Shown: positions 46,400-57,795, counted from the first letter of the stretch. The stretch: 64,000 nt of DNA from Calliphora vicina (GCF_958450345.1 NC_088780.1:98592226-98656225); one strand, 5' to 3'. Notes: generated by a model from the sequence alone, not told the origin. Numbers and translations: made by a program.

Positions 46400-47000
46400 T
46401 GTTACGAAATTGTACTTGAATTCAAATATAACGATTTTAACGGCTGATTTAAAAGTAACATAATGCTTTCAAATAGCAGTGCTGTAATAGCTAACATATC
46501 TGTGGGCATTATTAACATTGAATAACAGCTTTCAGTTGACCATTGATCGTAAGTTGGCAACGCTCAAAAATAGAACGTCAAACTACATACATATAAAAAC
46601 AAAATGTTCCGAACAAAAAATGTTTCAGAAACTCATGAATTCAGCTTTAAAGAGCAGTCTAGAGAGAAGATGGCAGTGTTATAAATAGTGGCAGAAGTTG
46701 CAGCCGTTAGTGAGTTTATCAGAGACGCTTTTCGAATAAACATCAACAGAGTACTGTGTTTTTCAAGTGAATTCGTGTACATTATAAAGTGTGCCTGTAT
46801 TTCTGCGAATTTATAAACGTGTATAAAAAACATTGAGTGACTATTTAATTCTGTTATTGTACATTTTAAATAAATAAAGAGTTGTTACAATTTTTAAACT
46901 ACTAAACGGCTTTTATTTGCAATCAAAAGTATCCGGTTTATTTAAAGGAAATAAACCAACGTTTTGAAAAGGTAAAACAAAAAAAAACTTAAACCGTTCA
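46400..47000 (+). mobile_element. Solo LTR, copy 2
   Basis: TGTTACGAAATTGTACTTG start, with ATAT before it (46396-46399) and ATAT after GTTCA at 47001-47004. Most of the length follows copy 1, including CTTTCAGTTGACCATTGATC and TATAAATAGTGGCAG. A stretch near 46560-46650 differs and the 3' end is worn. No internal region adjoins it. Confidence 0.82.
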
Positions 47001-47109
47001 ATATAAAAATTCTCAAAAATACGTAAATTTATTCAAATATTGTACAAATTCATTAAATTTTAAAATTTTGCCATATTACTCTGTATTTATAAATTTATCC
47101 ACCTTTCCG

Positions 47110-47320
47110 GAAATCCTCCCATTAAAGATTTTATACTTTTTTGGACTACTTACGATTAAAATCGGATATGTCCTGGGATACCTATCCTGTGTTCTTTAAT
47201 TCTTTTCTTACAAGAGCCCAATACCTTTCCGCAAGCCGTAGTTCTGGACGTTGGGTGGATTTGCCTCCGTGGTACGAAATTTACATTACTGTTTGAATAT
47301 CACTCAAGGGCTTTTCTTCC
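47110..47320. repeat. Second copy of the segment at 26590-26800
   Basis: Shared blocks AATCCTCCCATTAAAGATTT, TATGTCCTGGGAT, CTTACAAGAGCCCAATACC and TGGGTGGATTTGCC. Small indels separate the copies. Function unknown. Confidence 0.7.
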
Positions 47321-47837
47321 ATAGTTGCATGATGTCAAATTGGGCCAGAAATATGAATGCACTCTGTGCTGCTTTGAGAAATGTAAAATACGTTTTTGTA
47401 GACACTCCTCCGTTACATATATATCGCTAGTTCTTTTGCAATCTGGAACTTTCTGTTGTTCTAATGAAGGCGTCGCGTGAATCTTACCCAATTCACCCCT
47501 AAATAGAAAGGTTTTGTTAATAATATATATTTGTTGATAAAACATATCCGCTATGAGATCTCTTTGATGGAATCTAGGCAGATTTATCGCAAGTTATATC
47601 CTCAATATATCCATATTAGGCCATCCCATCTGCAATGAAATGCAGTTTGTGTAACATTTTTTGCTTTTGCATCAACAAGAAATTGACCGAAGTTGTTCGA
47701 ACAGTCGTAATTCAGCTCTGGGTGGAGAAAGAGCTTGCGTCATTGTCAATATCGCTTAAGGGCAATCAGATCATCCCTTTTTCGCCGCCTTCGAGAGTTT
47801 TGCGGCTCACTCTCGCATTGGATAATGTTTGGCGTCC
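47321..47837. other. No gene seen
   Basis: Composition like decayed coding DNA. TTGACCGAAGTTGTTCGAA at 47682 recurs at 51301, so both may belong to one unknown repeat. Confidence 0.4.
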
Positions 47838-48405
47838 TTTATGTCTATATTAAAGTTAACTATGTTGAATTTTGTGTGTTTACCAACATTTTTAAGCGAT
47901 TTATGCACGTTAAAGTGATTTTCGGAAGCGGGTCTATATGGGAGCTATGACTAATTATGGACCGATCGTAACAAAATTTGGTGACATGAATTTTGTGTAT
48001 ATAAAACTTATTTGGAGCCGAATTTGTGGAGATACATATATAAATTAAACATTTATGACCGATAAAGTCCAATTTCGGGAGGACATTTGTATGGGGGCTA
48101 GGTGAAATAATGGACCGATTTCAGCCAGTTTCAATAGGCTTGGTCCTTGGGCCGAAAAAGTAATATGCACCAAATTTGATCGAAATATCTTCAAAATTGC
48201 GACCTGTACTCTGCGCACAAGGTTTACATGGCCAGCCAGCCAGCCAACCAGACGGACGGACGGACGGACATCGTTTAATCGACTCAGAAAGTGATTCTAA
48301 GTCGATCGGTATACTTTAAGGTGGGTGTTAGACTAATATTTTTGGGCGTTTCAAACATCTGCACAAACGCATAATACCCTCCCCACTATGGTGGTGTAGG
48401 GTATA
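47838..48405 (-). mobile_element. Family A dispersed repeat, copy 4, 3' truncated
   Basis: On the minus strand starts TATACCCTACACCACCATAG and carries TTAAACGATGTCCGTCCGTC and GATCGGTCCATAATTAGTCA. The terminal hairpin and CTTGTTTT end are missing. Close in sequence to copy 1. Confidence 0.82.
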
Positions 48406-48604
48406 AAAAGTGTCCGATTCTTATGTTTTCACTGCAAAGTTATTGGAAAAATATCCAATCAAAGATTTTAAATTCTAGTACCCCACATTAAATCTCATAT
48501 CTAAAACAAAACATATTATTCTATAAATAAGAGCCAGCACTCTAAGATAGAGGCACTTTGCTATCATATACAGACATTTAAATGTCATCTTCACTCCAAA
48601 GCTA

Positions 48605-50414
48605 AGTGGGGCAGAATCGAAATTTTTTGGAAATAAATCTGGCATTTCTAAACGGCTGGTCCGATCGGAATAAAATTTGACGTAGGTGTAGCCTTGGAGT
48701 TTAAGTTATTAAAAGGGAACCTACAAATGCTCCAGGGACGGCGCTATTGTAGGGTACCTACAACATGTAAAATTTTGAAACACGTGCCATTTTTTTGTTT
48801 CCCATCCGATTTCAAAGATTTTTATATTTATGGAAAGCGTTCAGCTAGCAATTTAGCCATACCATTGTCCGATTTTTTAAAAATATAGGGAGTACTTTTG
48901 AACCGAATGAATTCGAATTTTTTGTTAGTTATACAGCTAAATTACAAATAATACACAAACGATTTCAGAGCAATATATATTATGAATCCAAAAATAACCG
49001 ATTTTCAATTTCAAAATTCAAAAAATATTAAATTTTAGCTAGTTTTTGGGCAAAAGTGTGATTCAACTCTTTTTTTTATTAAAAAAAAAATACTTTCTTT
49101 AAGAACATATAACATTTTTATGTTTTTCTGTAAAGTATCTTTACGGAAAACATTTTGGTATAAAAAATATGTTCTATTTTTCGAATATGTCGGCCTCATG
49201 CCCTTCGGAAATTGACCTAATTTTTAACAAAATTTCAAAATTGGCCCACATGTTCTAAAATCCCAAAGCTGGGATCAGAAAACGGAAAGTAGATTTGGAA
49301 ACCTTGATATGTTCCCTATTTATCCCCAAAGCATTTTCCCAGCCCCGAAAGAAATGTGGATCCTATGGGCAAAATTGTAAAAAGTATCATTTTTGGGATT
49401 TTCGCTTAAATTTTTAGGAATTGCGGGATTCCCTTTGACCTTAAAAAACGCTGAAAATTTCATTTAGTTTTGTTACTAAAGAACAATTTTATTAGATATT
49501 ACATATTTATTGAGTTTCTAAAACTAAAATTTGTATCAAAATATTGTTACGTTTTAACCTTTTCAAAACGTTGGTGTATTTCCTTTAAATAAACCGGATA
49601 CATTTGATTGCAAATTAAAGCCGTTTAATAGTTTGAAAATTGTAACAACTCTTTATTTAAAATGTACAACAACAGAACTAAATAGTCACTCAATGTTTTT
49701 TTATACACGTTTATAAATTCGCAGAAATACAGACACACTTTATAATGTACACGAATTCACTTGAAAAACACAGCACTCAGTTGATATTTATTCGAAAAGC
49801 GTCTCTGATAAACTCACTAACGACTGTGACCTCTGCCACTATTTATAACACTGCCATCTGCACTCTAGATTGCTCTTTAACTGTCTAGAGGTTTCTAATA
49901 CATACGCCATCTGTGGTGTACTTTCTGCAATGTTCTTTAACTGAATATTCGAATTCGAATATACGGTCGCAGCAAACAGCGTTGCCATACTTACGATCAA
50001 TGGTCAACTGAAAGCTTTTATTCAATGTTAATAATGCCCACAGATATGTTACAGTTTGCAAATATTGGGACCAATTTCCACATTCATTCCGAAATAATTT
50101 TTTTGTTTAGATAAATTAATTTTTGGTCTTACAAAAAAAATTGAAGTCTATTAGATTCAAAAATATTCCACTTTAAAAACTGAAGTATGCCCTATATTTT
50201 TAAAAAAAGCGGACCAAGGTGTGGCAAAATAAATAAATTTTGAAATGCCTATAACTTGGAAATTATAAAAATCTTTGAAATCGGATGGGAAACAATGCCC
50301 CTGGAGCATTTCTAGGTCCCATTTTAATAACTTAAACTCGAATTCTCCTTGACGGACTAGCCGTTTAGAAATGCCAGAATTATTTCCAAAAAATTTCGAT
50401 TCTGTTCCACTGTG
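48605..50414. mobile_element. Family W element, copy 2, interrupted by an LTR
   Basis: Left end AGTGGGGCAGAATCGAAATT; right end inverted CACAGTGGAACAGAATCG followed by AAATTTTTTGGAAATAA. Both ends continue CTGGCATTTCTAAACGGCT. Without the LTR at 49545-50063 it would be about 1.3 kb. Interior (TTTTGGGATTTTCGC, AATTGCGGGATTCCC) returns inverted at 63900-63990. No transposase is recognisable. Confidence 0.78.
49545..50063 (-). mobile_element. Solo LTR, copy 3, 5' truncated
   Basis: On the plus strand it begins TGTTACGTTTTAACC after ATAT (49541-49544), the inverted 3' end of the LTR. It runs through CCACTATTTATAACACTGCC to GATATGTTACAGTTTGCA, lacking the first 95 bp or so of the LTR. It lies in the family W element. 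Confidence 0.85.
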
Positions 50415-50439
50415 CACTGTACCAAGGGGCAAATACCAA

Positions 50440-51632
50440 ATACTATTTTAAACAGTGTCAATTCTGAGAAATATCCGGAGAGTGCTTCTAGCGGCAAGAA
50501 CTTCTGTCGTTAAGTTCTTAAAATTGTTTCAGATATTCTCTTTGAGGGCATCCAAAGTCTGTTTCTTGTTCACATTAAAAATCCCAAAGACGGAGGTCTG
50601 GAGTACTCAAATAGGGTCATCTTGCTGTCAACTGCAAAGCGTGACACTAGAAACCTTTAATAGTCTGTGGCTTGTTTACACAAACCCTTAACTTCCAAAA
50701 AAGAAGTCAGGAGCGTTCTCATCGGGTGATCACGCCACTCACTGTCCAAACGATTAGGCGACTCGATAACGCACAGAGAGTCTGTAGCTTATTTCCATCA
50801 AAAACGCCAAGGAAAGAAGTCTGGAGTGTTCAGATAGAGCGATTTAGCAGGCAAAACAACTCAAAAATGTATTATACAAAATGTTAAATATTACGCGAGC
50901 TGTCTGAACAGTTCCAATGTCCTGTTAAAATCACATATCCTCCAAGTTATAAATTTTCTACAAATAAAAATTGAATAGCAATGTGTATTTCGTAATTCGT
51001 TTCCTCCTCATGATAAAATTCAAACGAAAACTATTCCCTAAAAACGTTATTGAGAAATAAATAATTTCAAGGCTTCCGTTTAGGTTATACAATTTTGGTC
51101 ACCTTGATATTCTCGCTGTTGTAATCTTACAGACTTGTCTTGAAGCGACTCAAATCTTTCCAGTAAACACCCTAAATAACTTAAGAATTTTACTTTGGTG
51201 CCACCAGAAGCATAGCTCAATTGGATTCAAACACAAGCACCGTTATGATACCTTGTGTCTATCTCAACATTATTCCTATGTTTCATGGTAGCCGAAGGGA
51301 TTGACCGAAGTTGTTCGAATTTAGGGTGGAAACCGATGAATGACTCGATATCTCTTCTAGAGACACTCGATATTCTAGGACAATTTTGTATGTGATGTAC
51401 ACACTCTCTAGTGATCTAATGACCGTTTTGATATCAGTAAATATGTAAGTATCCCTGCTCGATATTCAGTGATATTGATGTTGATCCGCGGTACTTGTAT
51501 ACCCTACTTTCGGCTTGAATTATGCTATCGTAATCTAGTAGCCGAAGGAAAAGTCTCAGATTCAACTGGTGCACATAAATGTAACATACCTATTTTTCAT
51601 GAGATCTTGATCCATCAGTGAATATTTATCGC
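50440..51632. other. Unrecognised region with decayed-coding composition
   Basis: About 1.2 kb, richer in G+C than its flanks. It holds the three-unit repeat at 50565-50860 and the TTGACCGAAGTTGTTCGAA block. Frames are 70-80 codons at most. It may be an old retrotransposon, but I find no family motif. Confidence 0.4.
50565..50860 (+). repeat. Three diverged units of about 100 bp
   Basis: GTCTGTTTCTTGTTCACAT, GTCTGTGGCTTGTTTACAC and GTCTGTAGCTTATTTCCAT open three units near 50565, 50660 and 50780. Each is followed by an A-rich block, then GTCTGGAGT or GTCAGGAGC. In two of the three the frame reads similarly (KIPKTEVWSTQI, KTPRKEVWSVQI). Confidence 0.65.
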
Positions 51633-52490
51633 TGTATGACTTAAAAATTCGGGATCTTATCAAATTTTTAGCTTTTATTTTAAACATCTGTAGAATATAA
51701 AGTATTGTCCACTGTTAGTTATGACGTTTTCCCAACTTTCTGACAACATATGGATTCCGAGCCAAAATAACTGCTCATCTTTTGAGGCCAAGAACGAATC
51801 AGGCCAATTTCGGATACTCTGTTCTAATGCGAATCGTATCCAAGAGATAGCGTTTTGCATCGATCGAATCAAATAGTATTCGGACGGGGCAAGGTCTGGA
51901 CTATAAAGCGGGTGAGACAAAATATCCCAACCACTTCATTCTAAATAGTTTTTAACAGGTATTGCATAATGTGGCCAACGCTCGCTTCAAAGAAATCAGT
52001 TGCATTCGGTACAGTTTCCATGTGATGGTCTAACCAGATTTTAGGTGCTCATAAAAGATAGTACATTTTTGGTCCAATCAAATACAGAACATTTCCTTAT
52101 CCTTATGACTTTTGGCTGGTTTGTCGGGCTTTACGTAATATCTCTTACGCTTCGGTTTATCGTAATGGATTCATTTTTCATCGCAAGTAATAATAAATCG
52201 TCTTTCAAGGTCTCTTAGCTTCAATTGGTATGGCATCCAATTTCTCTGCTTTTGGATGAATTCTGCTGCCCGCAAACGTTTTGAAATTGCTGCTTGAGTA
52301 GCTCTCCCAATGATTTTTCCAGTTCTTGTTGAGTTTGACAACAATATTCAAGGAGTAATGCCGCCATTCTTGGTCTTCAAACTTGTTTATCTGACCTGGA
52401 CGATCTTTGTCTTCCATGTAAAAATCTCCACTTCTGGATGGAATACATTCACCATAAGCTTTGGTGAGTAATCGGTGTGCTTCAGAACAT
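51633..52490 (-). mobile_element. Mariner (Mos1/mauritiana-like), copy 3
   Basis: Minus strand, from LLTKAYGEC near 52480 to the 3' end near 51633. The unbroken frame 51920-51675 reads HPLYSPDLAPSEYYL, then ASKDEQLFWLGIHML and WENVITNSGQYF. These are the last catalytic region (the Asp of SPDLAPS) and the C-terminal tail of mariner transposases. The N-terminal part lacks the STCERWFVR block and has several frameshifts. At about 860 bp it has lost some interior sequence. No foreign insertion is visible. Confidence 0.88.
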
Positions 52491-53587
52491 TATTGTGATA
52501 TAAAAATACGCTATTGATGAACTATGTTTCGTATGATAGAACCTGGTATTCAATAGTTCAGAACTATAATACAATTTGTCTATCTTCATTTCCGATTTAA
52601 CCTAACATTCACATGGAATCATATACAGATCCAAAAATAATTAATGATATGAATTACAAATCATATACAAAGTGAAACTCGTATTTACCCGCCACATTCG
52701 TAAAAGTTTGGAATCAGTTACTATTTAGTTTATTTAATGTAATAAAGATTTATATGAGTTTATTTAGATTAACTTCGTAGTAATTAGAATTGATTCAATA
52801 CAAAATATTCATAAAAATGCTTCTACTCCTACAAGTTCTTCAATTTAAACTTCTAATTTTATACTTTCACTAAAGCACCACCCACCATTGTAGAAAAGAG
52901 CGAAAGATGAACATCTTTATGACATAAATAATTTGCCATGTATCTATAATATGAATGTTATTCGATTTTAAATTGTTCATAAATCGCATAATAAATATGA
53001 TAAATCGGCTGTAAAGTTTGTTTTTAATACGAAATTATGTCGTTACACTTGAATAAAATGCCCAAGTACTAATCTGCACAGCTACACCCACTACCAACCA
53101 ACCAACCATCCATCCCCAACCAACTTCTTGCAACGCCATCCTCAACATCGTCATTGTAATCATCATAAACATCTACTTCTGGGAACAACAATAATTTGTT
53201 GCTGCTTCGGTTGTGAATCATTGTTTAAAGTAGAGGAGGCAGGAGAAGGAACGCCTTTTAAGGAAAATTTTAAAGTTCCATTCAGTTTACATACGTACAT
53301 GAACAGGGTATTGTGGCGAGAGATATTAAAACAATGTTAGAAGATATTTCCTGAGAAAATAGCAAGAATAATTGTATTGCTGAATTTGCTTTATTCCCTG
53401 GGAACTGCTGAAAACTGACACAGCAAAACCCGGTTCTATAGTAATTATAACAACATACTTTTAAGAGACCTTTATCATGTAATTATTATGGCAGAAAAAT
53501 TACCGTAGGTGTAAAGGAAACTGACGCAGAACTAGTTACCTGACTGATGCTTTGGGATTAGGGAGTTCTAGGTCTAACAATCTATCT
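52491..53587. other. No gene seen
   Basis: A+T-rich sequence with short frames and a CCAACCAACCAACC stretch near 53093. Confidence 0.45.
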
Positions 53588-54140
53588 ATATAAATAAAAA
53601 TCAAATGTCGTTCGTTGATAAATGCGATTTAGACAATTGTTTTTTTAAATATTGGTCATAGCCCATCTTAGGTTTTTACGGAATGAAAAATTTACCACGC
53701 CCACTTTTTTCGATTTATCTAAAGTCGGAAAACGGCTACAACGATTAGGCTAATTTTTTGTTTAAATGATAATAGTAATCCAATTTAAGTTTTTACTGAA
53801 AGAAAAATTCACCAAGCCAATTTTTTTGTCCAAAAAAAATTGTCCACGTCCACTTATTAAATACATCTGCAAAATCCATCGGTCTGTGATCAATCATATT
53901 TCAGACGAAAATTCGATTACTTATATAAAAATTCACAATAGCTTATATCGATAATAACTTGGCCAATAAGCGTTTAATCAAGAAGAGGATCTCGAACTGT
54001 GATCACTCATATTTCTGACCAAAAATCGATTTTTTATATTATAACTCAAAATATCTAAATTCGCTAATAACCAATAAGCGTTTAATCAAGAAAAGCGGCT
54101 CGATCTGTGATCACTCATTTTTTATATATAATTAACATTG
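53588..54140 (+). repeat. Dispersed repeat with three units of about 112 bp
   Basis: Begins CTATCTATATAAATAAAAAT, a start shared (inverted) with the repeat ending at 55955. CTGTGATCA-TCATATTTC units stand near 53884, 53997 and 54107, joined by CCAATAAGCGTTTAATCAAG. Superfamily not known to me. Confidence 0.6.
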
Positions 54141-54959
54141 AGTTGTCTTAGAATGTACTAATGCGCATAAAACAATTGACATCTCTTCCTGGAAGATATC
54201 CACTATTACAGCACCCTTTTAAAAATAAAATAAACTACAAGACAAGACATTAACTCGGCATTAAATTTGTGACAGTTATTGTTAATATAACGAGTATGTG
54301 AGGTTTTGCCGATACCCCAGCCAAAAGGAGCTCACTAAACCTTTTTATTTTCTATTTATACCAAGTAGTACATAAAGTATAATAAAATTTCAGAAATTAT
54401 AAGATTAAAATTTACGCTTTTTAAAGCGAACAAGAAGAAAATTAATGAAAAATCTGCTACAGAAATATATTAGAATTGAATTTAAATTACCTCATTACAA
54501 GGCATCAAGTTATTAAATACATATTCAAGTTGTGTGCAAATAATGGCAGATTTTGAAGAGTTTAAATAACAATTTAAAACAGTATGGCATAAAAATGTAA
54601 ATCGTACCACATACATATAAAATCTAGGAAAATCCCCAGTTTGAATTTGCAGAAAAGTGAAAATGGAGGTTAATATTTTATCATAACTTTCACCACCTAA
54701 TTTTATTTATTTTTGCAAAATGCTTTTCATTGCTAGTTCTAAAAAATTATAACAACAGATACTCATATTTTAAATATTATTCAAGTGGTTTTGTAGAAGT
54801 GTATTTTTTTTTTAAAGAATTGAAAACACTTCAATGTTTATTGAAATGTAACTACTTTTGCTAACAATGTGAATTCAATTGTAAAGAAGTGGAAAGAGAG
54901 ATTTTGAAGCGGTATGGTTGGCAATAAAAACATCATACACAACTAGGATTTCTTATTGG
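54141..54959. other. No gene seen
   Basis: A+T-rich sequence, no recognisable feature. Confidence 0.45.
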
Positions 54960-55452
54960 GAAAAATTTCATGGGAATTCCCGGCAATATTTTTTTTGAAA
55001 TTTTCGGAAAATGTTTGTTAGTTACCATCAATGTTAGCAGCAACACAATTCAGCATTTGGCAAATTCTTATCTCAGAGAAATACACAACGTCTTCGCGGT
55101 GCGTAATTTACAACGATCACCAGTGAAGTCAATGATATGGGCGAAGGAGGTAATGCTTAATCTTAGAATCGTAGCCGATGGCGTCACTTTTAACAGCATC
55201 TTAATGTCCTCAGCTCATGTCATCAAAGCTCTATCCGGCAGTACTTGGGTCATGGATAAGGAAAGCTACCTACAAGATTATTAGTAGGTCAGTGGTCAAT
55301 TACGTTGATTCAGTGTCGTCATCTTCGTTGAGTGATGTCCTGTGCAACAATATCCAAATGTGTCAAAATGCTGTTTTACTTCTTCCATCTACATGTGGAA
55401 ACTGTCGTTCTCCCAGTCATGGTACCGATGACATGGGAGGAAACATCCTAGC
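54960..55452 (+). pseudogene. Non-LTR retrotransposon, reverse transcriptase thumb-region relic
   Basis: Frame 54970-55281 reads NLQRSPVKSMIWAKEV, then VDG-type sequence (IVADGVTFNSI), SSAHVIKALSGS and GSTWVMDKESYL before a stop. The next frame continues SRSVVNYVDSV, NNIQMCQNAVL. In a well known group of insect jockey-like elements these blocks follow the YADD box in this order (NLQLS..KS, KALAGSTWGMDKET, GRSVVNYAAPVWS, NIQxCQNAALR). The palm is missing upstream, and the RNase H tail is gone. One frameshift near 55280 splits the two parts. A fairly recent relic, since long stretches stay open. Confidence 0.82.
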
Positions 55453-55633
55453 TTAACATTATACATTTTGAGTCTCCAACAAAAGCATATCAGGAAGAAC
55501 CCTCGTGTATACGAGAAAAGTATACAGAAGTATGTCCATTTGAATGGAATTGTATAAGGGAAGGATACCACAAATGTATTACCATATTGATAAATACTAT
55601 TCAAAACCATATGTCCATTGTTATAAAATACTA

Positions 55634-55955
55634 GTTGACCGGCCCCGGCTTCGGCCGGTAGCTATTTACTAATGTTAGTTCTTCAAGTTTCTCCAACCCA
55701 CATACACCTGCCTGCTCTTATTTATTTGCAAATAAAATATCTAAATGTGTACTGCATACTTTAGGGGGCTTTTTTATTACAGTAGACTGGATTCAAAAAA
55801 GCCGGTTTTAGCCGCCATTTTTTAATTTTTTCATATACAAACAATCTCCTGAAAATTTCGAATCGAATAAAAAAAAATCAGTCAAATCGCTCCAGCCGTT
55901 CTCACGTGATGCCATTACATACATGGACCATTTCATTTTTATATAAATAGATATT
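55634..55955 (-). mobile_element. Short dispersed repeat with GGCTTCGGCC hairpin
   Basis: Starts TTGACCGGCCCCGGCTTCGG on the plus strand and ends TTTTTATATAAATAGATAT. Inside, AGCCGTTCTCACGTGATGCC and CATACATGGACCATTTC are blocks common to a type of short repeat in arthropod genomes. It is probably the end of a retroelement or helitron; I cannot choose. Confidence 0.55.
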
Positions 55956-56124
55956 TGAGATCAATTTACCGCCCAGGCATAAAATGTTCTTCAGAAATGT
56001 AGAAAATGGAATATTTGAACAAAGAAACAATGAGAGTAAAGATTGCTTCTCGAAAGAAAATTTTAGCCTAATAGTGAAAAGAAAGAATCACTACAACTAC
56101 ACGCAATAATAAAAAAAATAAATA

Positions 56125-57499
56125 AAACAAGTAACGGCCATTTTCACAATGTACGATTATTTCATTTTAACCGGAAAATTAACTAACTGTCGGTTTGTTT
56201 AACGGGGACCATTTAACCAACGGTTACCGATTTACGTTTCACCATCATTTGATTACTTAACCAAAGCATTCAGTAGAAAGTATGGCAATAATGCATAAAT
56301 TTGTTTACGAAAAATAGTGTAATGAAAGATTGAAATATAAAAAATTGTCTAAAAGACGGCATAAAAAATGATAATTTGTGTTTTCTTATTGGTATAATAA
56401 AAAAACGTATAAAACTCAAAAATATTAAGGTACCTAACTGTAAAATTTACAGAACAAACTGAACAACAATTACTGAAAACCTACAAGGAAAAGTGCACAT
56501 TTGTTGTTTGGTTTGTAAGTGCAATATCCGGGTGGTATACGGATCACCCCGTGCGAAATTTACTTTTCTTCGCTTTACACTTTTAAAAATTATAAATATT
56601 ACAAAAATATAAATATTTTTCCATGTTCTTTTATTATATTTCTTACAATTAAGATGCTAACCGGCGAAATTTATTCGGTTATATTTAACAGCAACTTTGT
56701 TGTTAAATAGTGTCAGTTAAGAATTAATTGTACATTGTGAAATTCATATTAGCCTAACTTGCGGTTAAAGTTCACGTTAACTTTTAATCGTACATTGTGA
56801 AAATGGCCGTAAGAGAGATATATTCGGCTGTGCCGAAGCTTATATACCCTTCACCAAATTATACTTTAAAATAAATTTTTTAGGTAAACAAAATTTAATT
56901 TTTTTTAATTGTTTTTCAAAAATTTGTTTTTTGAAATAGATTTTTATTTTTTTTTTAAAAAAGTTTTTTCCAAATTTTTTTAATTTTTTTTTTTTTTTGG
57001 AAAAAAAATTTATGACAGAAAAAATTTTTTGGTGAAAAAAAAATTCGGGTTAAAAAATATTTTTCCCGATTTTGACCCATTGTAGGTCCAACTTACTATA
57101 GCCTTATCCACATCGTTGCAATATCTATCATTAGATATCCATATTGTCTATATTAATGACATAGTAATCCAGGTATAGATCAAAAATAGGTCAAAAATCG
57201 AGGTTGTCCCGGTTTTTTGCTCATATCTCCGTTATTTATGGACCGATTTTGCTGATTTTAAATAGCAAACTTCTCGAAAGCATGTCTGACAGAATTATTG
57301 AAGATTTGGATCCTGAAGATATCTGGGGTCTTCAGAAAATTGATTTCAACAGACAGACGGACATGGCTTAATCGACTTCGTTATCTATAAGGATCCAGAA
57401 TATTTATACTTTATAGGGTCGGAAATGAATAATGTAGAAATTACAAACGGAATGACAAACTTATATATGTATACCCTTCTCACGAAGGTGAAGGGTATA
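56125..57499 (-). mobile_element. Family F repeat, copy 3, split by a MITE
   Basis: Minus strand: 5' end TATACCCTTCACCTTCGTGA near 57499 with its palindrome partner (AGAAGGGTATAC), the CCATGTCCGTCTGTCTGTTG run near 57350, the A/T-run tract, and the 3' end with hairpin ATTCGGCTGTGCCGAA at 56824 and then TTACTTGTTTT across the MITE. This is the most complete F copy: about 700 bp without the MITE. Confidence 0.85.
56135..56809. mobile_element. MITE with 3-bp TAA target duplication (PIF/Harbinger-like)
   Basis: Ends CGGCCATTTTCACAATGTAC and its inverted copy ending GGCCG. TAA stands at 56132-56134 and 56810-56812, while uninterrupted family F has ACAAGTAAGAGAG. A 3-bp TAA/TTA target is the mark of PIF/Harbinger. 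675 bp, no transposase frame. Confidence 0.87.
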
Positions 57500-57795
57500 A
57501 TTAAGCAACAACACTGATAAGGCCCAAACACATACAATACTTTTGGTTCAACTGCAACTGACACAACGTAATAGCGAAACAAATGTAACTAAATTAGTCT
57601 CTTAGCATACATTTTGGTACTATCCGAAGGGAACACTGCAAAACTTTGAAATGGGCCCTGCGAAGTTTTGAACCATCATTCGTGATGATATCATTACGGA
57701 TGATCTGCAACGGAATGAGAATCTAATTATACCCTGGTTAAATCGAATATATTCGGTCTGCTTAGTTTGGTCATATATTCCGTAGTCCTGGACCA

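Noticed and set aside
46400..50063. A complete LTR retrotransposon between two LTRs
   Set aside because: The LTRs at 46400 and 49545 face opposite ways, and between them are families A and W, not gag-pol sequence.
48605..50414. CACAGTG as a V(D)J-type recombination signal
   Set aside because: There is no nonamer at 12 or 23 bp that I can see and no 5-bp target duplication. The heptamer alone is weak evidence.
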